Shown here: positions 54,284 through 64,000 of the stretch, in pieces
How positions within the stretch are numbered: position 1 is the first letter of the stretch
How the letters are laid out: each line of letters starts with the position of its first letter
Assembly: GCA_037447655.1 (NCBI GenBank)
Contig: JBBHKE010001223.1
Span: 392,262-456,261, forward strand
DNA length: 64,000 nucleotides
Direction of reading: 5' to 3'
Origin: Zygnema cylindricum
Lineage: Eukaryota; Streptophyta; Zygnematophyceae; Zygnematales; Zygnemataceae
Notes under the pieces: generated by a model
Seen by the model: the letters and a program-made list of their open reading frames with translations, nothing else
Told to the model about the DNA's origin: nothing
Databases searched by the model: none
Program-made: the position numbers and the translations under genes

Positions 54284-54971
54284 TCACTGCAGCCTCAGAT
54301 GTATTAATGTCAAATACAAAATCAGATTTTTGTTTTTCAAGATTTTAGTGGTGTTTGATTTAGAAATAACATCAATGTTAGTGTTTTCTCCCCCCCTTTG
54401 ATTAGTAACTGCCTCAGTTACTAATAACAAGAAAGCATGATTTGTTTTATCTTTTAAGTCTTTTTTAAATTGTTTAGCAGATATATAACCTTCCACTCCC
54501 GATTTGGTTATGTTATTTATATGATTCCTATGCAACTTTTTTGTAGGTAATGCTTGCAAAACCTTCCAACCGTTTTCAAACTTCACTCTCAAGGTGTTAG
54601 TTTCCCAATGAATTTGAGGGAAATGTAATGTTAACCAAGGCTTTCTTAGTATTAGCTCCTCACTACCCAAATTAATTATTTCACACAACTTTCATTTTAT
54701 GAACTTGGATATCAACTTCTATTGTATCAATTTGTAAATCTAAAGTGGACTTGTTACAATTTGCCACTTAAACATGCGAATGTTTTTCCCTTATGACTGT
54801 AGGATTTTTATATTCCTCAACAAACTTATATGAAATAAAATTATGTGTAGCACCTGAATCTACCATAACTCTTAATGGTTTCCCTTCCACTAAAGATTTG
54901 AATCTGATCAAACTGTGTCTGCTGTCATAGTTACTTAACTCTCTTAACAAGAGTTTCATCAAAAGTTTCAA
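54284..54971 (-). pseudogene. gypsy protease region (degenerate)
   Basis: FKSLVEGKPLRVMVDSGATHNFIS (about 54905-54830) contains the intact aspartic-protease motif Asp-Ser-Gly-Ala. After a stop near 54765 the frame resumes with IINLGSEELILRKPWLTLH, typical of the gypsy protease-RT linker (native LG..ILG.PWL). Confidence 0.85.
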
Positions 54972-55139
54972 CAGAAGGATTGTTCAAACTATGGAGTGTA
55001 GTTAGCATCATACTAAATTCAGCTATCTTAGCCTTTCCATTAATTAGCTTTCCCTCCATAGTTAACTCTTTAACCTTTGGATCTGGTCGACTCAACTGAA
55101 GACTTTCAACTAGTCCTTTCTGTATCCCACCTCTAGGGC

Positions 55140-56433
55140 TTCTTGCTCAGCTAGGTATAATGCAATATCTTCCTGAAGACTTTCATTGACATCAACTATT
55201 TTAAGAGATCCCTTATCTGTATAGTCCTTAGCCTAATGATCTGGACCTCCGCATTTAAAACAAGTGACTTTTTTTGTCAATTTTGTGCACTCTCAGCTGA
55301 AGCGTCCCTCCTCTCCGCGGTTATAACAATTAATATCCTTCAGTTGTGCGAACTCAAATGCCTTATAACCCTTTTTTCTGACAGATAGTGCATGTGGGTA
55401 TGGTAAGATTAGGTTTCTCAACATTAATGCTTGGTTTAGAACTCTTAATGTAGCCCATCTATTGTGAATTTTGTTTTCTGAATTAACACTTTGTCCACCC
55501 TTTTGATTTCCTATGAAGATATTTTGCCTATTCGCAAGACCCGCATTCAGACCCTCTTCCTCAAATTCTTCTTCACCCCAATGTGATACTTCATTGAAAT
55601 TTCCCCAAAGTGATCGAGCTTCACGATTATACCCCAACCGATCCTCTTATTCCAATGCCTTATCTTGTAATTCCTTGAAAATAATTAATTTTTTGATGTT
55701 TCAGTTTTGATTTCAGTATAGGATTCAGATAGTTCAAAAAATTCAACTTAGCCATTTTATCAGTCAAACCTATGACATGAATGCTAGATGAGTCAAATTC
55801 CACAATATAATCTTTTACAGATCTAGTCTGCTTACAGTTAAGCCACTTTTCTTCGATTCTGGATTTCTAAGTGACAAAAAAGAAACGCGAATTGATCGCG
55901 GTCTTAATTGCTTCCCAATCAGCATTATCAGGAATTAGGTAAGACCTTCTCTAAGTGTAATACCAAATCTGGGCATCATCTTTCAGATAACTAACAACAA
56001 AAGAAGTGTAATCATCACGATCACAATTCCTAGACTCCAAATAATACTTCATATGAAAAATCCTAGCATCTAACTCATCAATCTTCTTTCCATCAAAGGA
56101 TGGTGCCTCACTACTTGACAACTTGAGATCTTTTATCTTCTTAGGTCTATCGTGATCATCCTCCCTAAAACTGGCATTTCTCTTACTACTTTCCCCTTTT
56201 TGGTCATTAACATCATTTTTTGTGTGAATTAATTTAATTAGCTCATCCAATTTCTGATTTGAAACATTCCTATTTACTTTAACATCCTTCAATTCACTCT
56301 TGAACTCAATTTTTTTTTCATCTACAGTAGCAGCATGATTATTAAATCCTTTGACCAATTTTACACTACGATTTTTCAACACATTCAAGGCATTTTTCAT
56401 TTTACGTTTCCATGCAGGATTTGCCATTATCAC
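55140..56433 (-). pseudogene. gag: gypsy gag with decayed zinc knuckles
   Basis: The N-terminal frame 56433-55951 is coiled-coil-like and charged (Lys/Asp/Glu-rich) and contains SSSEAPSFDGKKIDELDARI, the retrotransposon Gag start motif. Further down, 55637-55293 is spacer. Three zinc-knuckle-like sites lie at about 55395-55345, 55325-55280 and 55260-55215. The first is frame-shifted, the second has lost a Cys and the His (CYNRGEEGRFS-stop), and the third has CFKCGGPDH then a stop and Tyr for the last Cys. Confidence 0.82.
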
Positions 56434-57219
56434 ACAATGAAATCAAACAATAAAAGGTAGAGTATAATTATCCAAAAGAGTTTGCAGCAAATTTGAATTA
56501 CCCTAAAGAGTTTGCAGCAGATTTGAAGTCTTCAGATTTCTCCAATCCATTGCTTCCTTTCCTTAACATTTCCTTTGAAAGATGTCAAAATCTGAAAAAA
56601 TCAAACAAACATTAAAACTAAGTTAGTGAAATTTTAATTTTCCCAAACATTGAAATAAAAAGGTAAAAAGTTTCTCACAAATTTTGCAACACCAAAATTC
56701 AAAGCTCTCAAAGGTAAGATTCAACCATAAATTTTGCAACAACAAAATTGAAAAGCAATCAATGGTAACAATTAAGGGTTTGAAAAAGTTTTATGTCATT
56801 TTTGGACTTTTTTGCTCCTGAAGAAGTAAATCGCTCCACTTTCTTTCTCCACCATTAGCAAATTTCCTATTTCCCAATACATCAGGATTTTTTATTCTTT
56901 AATCCTCACATCCTCACCCTTTATGGCTTCAAGCCCTCCCTCTACATATGAATCATTGCTAGGAGAAGGCAAGTTTGTTTGGCCTCTAGGTAATTAGTGT
57001 GAGTTTCAGCGATGGCTACACTGCCCACCCCGCCTTAATCCTTAGGACCTGAGCACGCCCACATCTAACCTGCGGCTGTTGGCTGTTGGCAGTGTGATCA
57101 CTCAGTTTCCATCCAATCCCCTACCACTTCACATTGTGGTTCTAGCGACACACAGGTCAGGGCACCCTCACCGGTCACGACAATCGATTTTCGGGTGAGC
57201 TAACTTCTCATTGGTTTTT

Positions 57220-57239
57220 AACCAAGCTCCGATACCATA
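57220..57239 (-). promoter_or_regulatory. Primer binding site of the gypsy element
   Basis: On the minus strand, one base after the LTR, TGGTATCGGAGCTTGG matches the complement of the 3' end of plant initiator tRNA-Met (TGGTATCAGAGC) with one change. This contrasts with the copia elements here. Confidence 0.88.
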
Positions 57240-58212
57240 TGTAATAGGATCTCCTACCTCTCAGGAAATCCCATTACTACAACCAATTTCGACCACACAT
57301 TCCACACATTGGAAAATACACATTCACATTGGAAAGCACTCACATAAAGATAAACTTTAAATTAGAAGAAGCTTTTGTCCACATAACATTAGCTTGGTCT
57401 CTTGCGCTCGTGGCTCAACCCTTCTCATTAAAGTATTTCCTCTACTCTCCACTCTTAATTATTATATCTCTTGATTACTAAAACACTACTTAGTTTGTAA
57501 GAGATTTCAATGCCAAAATGCCAATGCTCCAATTTGGTTTTAATCGCTCAGGACCAAGATCAGTCAAAATTTCTCCAAACTTTTCCCAAGAAAAAGATGT
57601 TTGCTTTTCTCTTAGACTTCACTATTTTTCCATCATCGCCTTGGACTCGCTAGGCCAAAGTCAACGCTCCGTTGAACAAGTTTTACCTGGGCCAATCATT
57701 AATCAGCAAAGACTCTAACTGACCAATGCAAAAGAGTGCGAAATCTCTTACTAACTACGTAGGATTTACTAACCAATAAAACACTACATTTCACTACGTA
57801 GCATTTACGTGCAAAAGCGCGCGCTAAACAAACGCGACTTTGCACAAACGTGCGTCGCCAATTTCACACGCGAAACTACCTACGAAATTCTATAAAGTGA
57901 AAGTGATGTTTCGTACTTAAATTTGTACGAAACGAACCATCGTGCGTACCAAACGAGATATTGATTCATTTGGTACTTTTCAAACGTATGCCTGAAATTC
58001 CACGGTTAGTTTGACCTTTAACCCATTACAATGAACACCCACTTCTTATTTTGACCTCGCGATGTCGCCTAAATACACCTATTGCTATATATTTTAGAAT
58101 ACAACTCCAAATCGTGCGATTCTTTCGCGGACGTCTAACTAATTCTAAACGCTATATTCGTAACACCTAAATACCCATTTTCGAAATTGTTCGATCCAGT
58201 ATTACAGTTACA
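57240..58212 (-). repeat. 5' LTR of the gypsy element
   Basis: On the plus strand it runs from TGTAATAGGATCTCCTACCT to ATTACAGTTACA (973 bp), closely matching 50388-51361. Confidence 0.95.
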
Positions 58213-58496
58213 GTACTCCGCAGTGTAGAATGTGATTGTGTTTTAACAAAAAACATGCCTATGTTACATAGTCGTATAAAATAGCTTCGAATGTGTTTAT
58301 TTGTTGTATGAGTGATCATCACGTCGCTCTAAAATGCAACATATATTCGAATGAATCACAATGTAAACTAGTCGTACTAAATAAGTGTAAAAACAAGCTT
58401 AATTTAAAATTTGTTTTTTATAAAATGCGGTGAAAGAGGTAAATTCCATGTATAATGATTTTTTATGTTTCGCTTGCTTAACGGTTTCTTTGTTAG

Positions 58497-60180
58497 GCTT
58501 ACTCAATGCTTTATTTGATTTACTTCATGAATTGAACCATGCCCAATATAGCGGTAGCTGTAGGAATCTTTAGTAAGATTCTAAATAATCATAGGAAGAA
58601 GTACTAGAAGGTTGTTAAGAGAGTCATGAGATACCTAATACAAACATGGGGTTTCTGGCTACATTTGTCGGGGAAAATGACAGAGTCATAAGATACCTGA
58701 TAGAAACAAGAGGTTTATGGCTGCATTTGTGTGGGGAAATCATTGATATTACCACTTGGAGTGATGCTTGTTATCAAGATGTGCCAATGAGGCGATGCAT
58801 GTCTAGATATGTTTTGCAAGTCGGCTATAAAGCTTGCTCTTAGAGTTGCAAACAACAAAAGGTTGTTGCTCAGTCCACTATCGAGGTTGAGAATATGGCG
58901 TCTTGTTCTGCTGTGAAAGAATTGATGTGGATGAAATCCTTACTCCAAGGGCTCGAAATTATGACGAATGGTGTTCAAAAAGTATTTTGTGATAATCAAG
59001 CTCAACTACAATTGCAACAAATCTAAAGCATCATTCAAAGCAAAACATGTGGACATAAGGCTGAGTTTTGTGAGAGAGAAAGTTGAGGTTAAAATAATAA
59101 ATTTAGAATATAGACCATATGGGGAAATGGTAGCTAAAATGATGAAAAAATCGTACCATTCCCTAAAATTAATATTCTAAAGAAAGAACTGTGGTCTTAT
59201 AGAAAAAGTAGACTAGAAATTAAGGGGAGTGTTAAAATATAATTTTTAAGGTTCTACTTGTACATCTTAAGTCTTGCGGATAGGAGATAAGACAAAATGA
59301 ATCTATGGTTTCCCTTGTGTAGTCAAAAAGACAGACTAAGGCAGCTAACGACTTAGCCGCAAACAAAAATGTGGCGATCTGCCAGGATTTTAACTTGGAC
59401 ATACAAAATCACCGCTGGTGATATTAGTCGTCCACCATATCCAACAGCTATAGAAGATTCAATATGCACACACGGTTTGGTTTTGTAATAAACAGTCACT
59501 TGCGTCTATAAACCATTTGATAGAAAAATTCAAATGGCCGCACATGGAAAGGACGTACTTGACAGAATGCTCTTAACAACATTATATTGAATGGATGACA
59601 TTCAATATAATTTTGGGATTTGACGGTTCACGCAAAAGCTGATACGTCGAAATGGCTCTTTTGGCGGCTTAAGCCAAAGGCAACACGAAGTGACGCATGG
59701 TTGCAATACAATGGACGCTAGTGAAAAATGAGACAAAGCCATGACGTCATATATGGAAGGAACCACGTCATTATTATTGCCGTACAAAAGCCATACATTT
59801 CGTATGGCCGGCGGTGTTTTATTCGGTGTCCATTCAGTACTATACTCTGTTTTTTTTTATTGGTAGACGTACTAGGTAGTAATGGGCAATGAGTAGGGAT
59901 TTAGGACTTAGATTTTTTGGCCATCTGTGTGTGAGAGTGTTTCTGTACAAATAAGTCATATTTGACCTGCCATAACTTACAACCCAATGGAGCAAGCTTA
60001 TCAGTTTTTTTTGCGTCCAACTCAAGGGATTCAGGCCCTCACAGAGGTAAGGTTTGTCAGAAATCTAGGGTTATAGGGTGGCACATATTCTCGGTCAAAC
60101 ACAAAAGGGCTTTTTTTATCCTACAGGCTACACGTAAGATGCATATTCTGTGTGCGAATGGAGGCCACAGAATTTGAACA
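58497..60180 (+). mobile_element. Truncated copia I: RNase H and 3' LTR
   Basis: It starts near the YFMN motif (58530) at the RT/RNase H border, has SDACYQDVPMRRC (58765), AQSTIEVENMAS (58875), CDNQA and MDIRLSFVREKV-like segments, polypurine tract GAAATTAAGGGGAG, then LTR 59230-60180. An imperfect duplication of about 60 bp (58620-58735, GAGTCATGAGATACC / GAGTCATAAGATACC) breaks the frame. Its LTR end abuts the RT of J at 60181. All 5' domains are missing. Confidence 0.82.
59230..60180 (+). repeat. 3' LTR of copia I
   Basis: It starts TGTTAAAATATAATTTTTAA and ends CACAGAATTTGAACA, about 951 bp. Distantly similar to the F LTR. On the minus strand it has a decayed B-box (59384-59394). Confidence 0.8.
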
Positions 60181-61560
60181 AGTTCCTTATCAGTCTGTGA
60201 TATATTTGAATTAGCTAAGATCACTCTGTTTACCACTTTGAGGATAAAAAATGTTAATCTTCATTGGAATCTATGTAGATGATATGTTGGTTCTTAGCAA
60301 GTTTTGAAATAAAATAAATTAGTTGAAAATGAGTTTGAGTAGCAAGTTTGACATGAAGGATTTAGGGGAGGCTAAATACATCATTGGAATACAAATAGAA
60401 GGGAATAGAGACAAGAAAAGAATGAAACTAACTCAGAATGAAGTATTAGGTCATATGCTCCACAAATTTCAAATATATGTACCACACCCATAGGGCTAAT
60501 GAAAGCTAGTGACGATAATGTTGAGGGATGAGTCATAGCTTCAGATACCTAGATAAGTCCAAAAAAATAAGAATTTATACATAAATTTTCATTTAGGCAG
60601 ATTGTGAGAAGTCTGACCTATTTTATGAACTTTACCCAACCAAATATTGTAGTTGCATTAGAAGTACTTAGTAGAATTTTCAACAATCCCAAAATAAATG
60701 ATTGGGAGGAAACCATTAGGGTGATGAGATATCTGGTGGGAACAAGAAATTATGGTTGAATCTATGCAAGGATTATACTTACATCACCACTTGGAGCGAT
60801 GCCAGTTATGGGGAATTGCCATTGAGAAAGTCAACATCTCAGGGTGTTTTGCAAATTTGTTTTGGTGCTTGTTGGTGGAGCAGGAAGCAACAGAAGGTTG
60901 TTGCTTACTACACAACTTAGGTTAAGTATATAGCCTTTTGTGTTGCTGTGAAAGAGTTAATGATGGTGAAGTCTTTAATGGAAGAAGTGGGATTTATGAA
61001 AAGTGGTGTGGAATACATTTTTTGTGATATTCAGGGAACAATAGCAGTTGGTGCCGATCCGAAACACCTCTTTAAGGCAAAACACATGGATATCAAACTT
61101 AGCATTATAATGGAAAAGGTTGAAAACAAAATTATCAAACTTATTTATACACCAAACGAGAAAATGCTTGCAGACTACATGACCAAGTGTGTCCCTCTCC
61201 CAAATTAGCTTATTGCATAAATGGTTTTAATTTAAGGGAGAAAGGAAGCTACAAATCAAAGGGAGTGTTGAAAAGGGGTAATTTGTATCTTTTATTTTTA
61301 CACCTCGATTACTAAGGATCTTTGACTTACCAAGATCTAAAGGCGTGAGAGAGAGAAAGAGCTATGGCTGCCTCCTTTGTACCCAAAGTGATACACTAAG
61401 GCAAAGATAGAGAAAGAGGCAGAGTAGCCTCTGACAAAACGAAATGGATTGACCAGGATTCGATCTTCATCCTAAAGATTCCAACTAGCCGCCCTAGCCA
61501 ACGTTTGTATCAATTTGTTTTAGACGATATCGATACACATATGAAGTGTTATACGCTAAT
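60181..61560 (+). mobile_element. Truncated copia J: RT end, RNase H and partial LTR
   Basis: It begins inside RT just before GIYVDDMLVLSKF (60270-60307), so the catalytic motif is present, then SSKFDMKDLGEAKYIIGIQ. Frameshifts and stops follow, and RNase H is open only from 60948 (VKSLMEEVGFMKSG, AKHMDIKLSI, DYMTKCVPLP). A polypurine-like ATCAAAGGGAG precedes an LTR that starts TGTTGAAAAGGGG at 61266 and is cut near 61560. The antisense B-box GATCGAATCC is at 61456-61466. Confidence 0.8.
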
Positions 61561-61650
61561 AAGGACATCATACACAAAATTACCATTTAGCGGAATACAC
61601 TGAACTGTCCAACATGGATACAAGGGATACTTCAAAAGTAAATGTGCCTC

Positions 61651-61852
61651 TTCGTCGCTCATCGTTATTAGTGGTAATAACACTAATTCGGTCGCGACTA
61701 TTTCTGGCCAAAAATCACAAAATAAAGTAACAACATTATTTGGACGTGGAATACAACCTGCCACGTCTCTTTGCACTAAATTAGGATTATCAATTTTAAT
61801 TTCGCATTCAACACTAATAAATCTTTAACGCTAATAACGATGAGCGGTGTAA
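61651..61852. mobile_element. MITE (family M)
   Basis: Left end CGCTCATCGTTATTAGTG, right end GCTAATAACGATGAGCGGTG with TA. It shares GGACGTGGA and CCACGTCTCTT with the copy at 40245-40445. Confidence 0.82.
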
Positions 61853-61862
61853 TTTTGTAATT

Positions 61863-62092
61863 ATTAGGGTACCGGCGGTAGGGGTAGTCGCTAGAAATAG
61901 CGTTTCGGACTTTCGGTTAACTTTTTTTTTCGTAAACGCGTATCGGGTAACCGGGTAACCATTTAGGAGCGTGACATAACGCGGCCGGATTTCGGGTGTT
62001 CTGATTTTGATCAAAAATAAAATAAAATGTCGGATTCGGGTTTTTAAATTTTGACTTTTTTGACCTCTGCAAATGACTCTGGTTAGCTCTCC
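61863..62092. mobile_element. hAT-like element fragment
   Basis: It resembles 41265-41465: GGTAGTCGC, TTTTTTTTCGTAAACG, AGGAGCGTGACA, and the end TTTTTTGACCTCTGC. It starts about ten bases after the preceding MITE. Only one terminal end is visible. Confidence 0.6.
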
Positions 62093-63431
62093 AAATATTT
62101 TTTTGTAGAGATTTTTTTTTTTTTCCCTTTGAAAAATGTACGGCATAAAATCGATCAGCTGGGGCCCACCGGATTTTTGCCGGCTCTTGCAATCGCGCGA
62201 TTATTCAGCTTTTGCAGGTCTGTTGTTTTAGCTTACGTCATCGTCACGCGGAACGACTTTTAGCTGTGATGTGTGAAGTTCGACAGTGAAACCGTTATAG
62301 ATATTTATATTTACTTTGTACGGATCGGAGCCGTCACTGTTGCATGACCTTTTGACGATCCACCAATTTTGTCCTTTTCTTTTGTCATCCAGAGATCAAA
62401 CTTCCCCTTTAAGGTAAAATCGTCGTGTAGCCGGCCGCCGTACGGCAGGCTTATGTACGGCTGCCAGCCGCTAAGGGCTGCATGGACCGATTGCTCCGCG
62501 GCTCCCGGAAGAGACAAAATCAAGTCAGAGATTCGGCGTCAGATGCCTCGACGCAGACAAATGCTGACGGGTTTGGATGGTCCGTCCTTATGGTCCTTTT
62601 ACCGTACACCCCTTGGTTACGATATTTTATTTTTATTCCTTTCGAATAAAGTGCTGCGTACTCTTCTATTCGCACGTGCGGTCCCCTATTAAGGCTGTAC
62701 GGTCTACAGTCTACAATGGGGACCACTGGACCAATCACATAACAACGCGTCGTCACGTGGAAACGATCTCGATGTTCCGTAAAATCCGGGGAAAGGGGGT
62801 CCAGCTCAAGCTCTACGATACGAGAAAGGGGTCGCACGTGCGAATTAAAAAGTACGTAAGATACGAATACGCAATTTTACAATTTTGCATAAACACCTGT
62901 AAAATATAAAATATAAAATATATGTACATGAGCGAACCATCCAACCGTTAAGTCCGTACGTATGGCTAACACTATATCTTTGACAACGTGCGTACAGACA
63001 CCACCACGTGTAGAAAACGACAAAACTGAAATACAATCATTAGTAGCGATCACTGGAATACGGATTCGATCGCATCAAGAAAGAGTACGAATCAATGTAA
63101 ATACTTATGATACGTTTTGACACGTGAGCTGAAAATACAGCCAAGCAACGACTCGCTAACGACAAAATAAAACACATTCTCAATGGGCCACGTTGGAAAT
63201 AGTACGGATTGGCTCCCCAGGATCGTACGGCAGATTTCTCCTCGTGGAGGTACACAGTTGCGCAAACTCGAAAGAATCGTTCCATAGGTTCCCCAATACT
63301 AGGCAGGTATGAAAGTACAAAAGTACAAAGGTAGGTACTACCTAACTGTTTTAGGTTATAGGTCATGTGCATCAATAATTAATGAAGTCCCTAATTAATG
63401 AGTAGGTACTACCTATCTAATGTAGGTAGGT
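62093..63431. other. No confident gene
   Basis: Less AT-rich, with frequent GTACGG and CACGTG words. Frames of 105-111 codons on both strands (62369-62692, 62520-62837, 63040-63375) overlap each other and lack recognised motifs. 63300-63432 has repeated GTAGGTACTACCTA words. Confidence 0.5.
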
Positions 63432-63978
63432 ACTACACCGCGCATCGTTATTAGTGTCAAAGTTTAAATAGTGTGTAAGTAAATATACCGTCATTGACGC
63501 TAATTAAGAATTTGAAAATTTAAATAAAAAAGGTTTATTCTAATTTCAGTGTTAACGCTAATTTGGAACAGCAAAAATGGAAAATTTTCTGTACGATTAT
63601 ATACATTATTATATGTATCCGTACAAAATATAAAAAATCGTACACCGTAATGAAATTTAAATATCCGTACATGTCAGACTTATTTACATGTCAGACCAAT
63701 CCCGTTTTTTTAGCGCAAGTTCCTATGCGAACGCGTCCGATTTAAGTCATTTTTTGTAAAATTTTCAACTAAAAAGGTACATTTATGTACGGTCTGACAT
63801 CGACAGTACACCACACTATTTACATATTAATGTACTTTCGTTCTGTACGCTAATTTGTACGGAACCTCAATTAACGTCAAGGAAAAATTAAAATCACGTA
63901 TACTATTTTTGGAAAAAAATCAAAATTTTAAGAACCCAAATTAGTGACCGTGACACTAATAACGATGCGCGGTGTAGT
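63432..63978. mobile_element. MITE (family M, long type), complete with perfect TIRs
   Basis: The terminal inverted repeats are perfect over at least 26 bp (63433-63458 and 63952-63977), starting CTACACCGCGCATCG. The interior matches 15785-16296 closely. No coding capacity is seen; a 60-codon frame inside is chance. Confidence 0.93.
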
Positions 63979-64000
63979 TTCTCACTTCACGTGAGCTCCA

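Larger units (their letters stand above)
50388..58212 (-). mobile_element. Ty3/gypsy chromovirus-type retrotransposon (full length, inactive)
   Basis: Complete 7825-bp element on the minus strand with a perfect 5-bp target duplication GTACT at 50383-50387 and 58213-58217. Order on the minus strand: 5' LTR, Met-tRNA primer site, gag with zinc knuckles, protease, RT, RNase H, integrase, chromodomain-like tail, polypurine tract, 3' LTR. The order RT before integrase defines Ty3/gypsy. Stops and frameshifts in every domain make it non-autonomous. Confidence 0.96.

Noticed and set aside
62369-62837. Overlapping frames on both strands in GC-richer DNA
   Set aside because: They overlap, lack motifs, and length is compatible with chance at higher GC.

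Overview
This is a repeat-dominated stretch of a eukaryotic nuclear genome, most likely from a plant. Evidence for a plant is: Ty1/copia elements with plant-like Gag-PR-IN-RT-RNase H order; a Ty3/gypsy element with the initiator-Met primer site seen in plant chromoviruses (TGGTATCGGAGC); and abundant MITE and hAT-like debris. I see no bacterial operons and no convincing intact host gene. The species cannot be named from this sequence. Almost every protein-like segment is a retrotransposon fragment carrying stops and frameshifts.

Layout. 1-4.2 kb: GA microsatellites, a purine-rich tract, three foldback MITEs and a 33-bp repeat on both sides of a promoter-like stretch. 4.25-9.78 kb: copia element A, complete with two LTRs but inactivated. 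9.78-15.33 kb: AT-rich left arm of a large inverted repeat, interrupted by a 2.26-kb insertion that itself holds a hAT-like foldback element. 15.3-19.0 kb: a small ORF of unknown function, then MITE-rich, GTAC-rich DNA. 19.0-38.4 kb: a tower of nested copia elements. Two minus-strand copies (D, G) share one LTR. D carries a truncated plus-strand copy (E). G carries a complete plus-strand copy (F, target duplication GTGAT) and is cut by another (H), which runs into an assembly gap at 38409-38573. 38.6-45.7 kb: MITEs, a hAT-like element, a 62-bp tandem repeat and a 173-bp satellite. 45.7-48.6 kb: right arm of the inverted repeat. 50.4-58.2 kb: one complete but decayed gypsy chromovirus on the minus strand with a perfect GTACT target duplication. 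58.5-61.6 kb: two 3' copia remnants in tandem (I inside J). 61.6-64 kb: MITEs, including one with perfect 26-bp terminal inverted repeats.

Most interesting. (1) Three copia lineages have a primer binding site complementary to the anticodon arm of initiator tRNA-Met (copia/Ty5-like half-tRNA priming), not to its 3' end. In two of them the gag ATG lies inside that site, so the primer anticodon would pair with the gag start codon. (2) A ~3-kb inverted repeat of quasi-palindromic AT-rich units encloses 30 kb and ends inside an ORF on its inner side, like a giant foldback element. (3) The long copia LTRs carry an antisense tRNA-like segment with a pol III B-box. (4) A MITE family with ends of the type ACACCG.GAATCG.TATTAG occurs at least a dozen times, including a copy reduced to its two ends.
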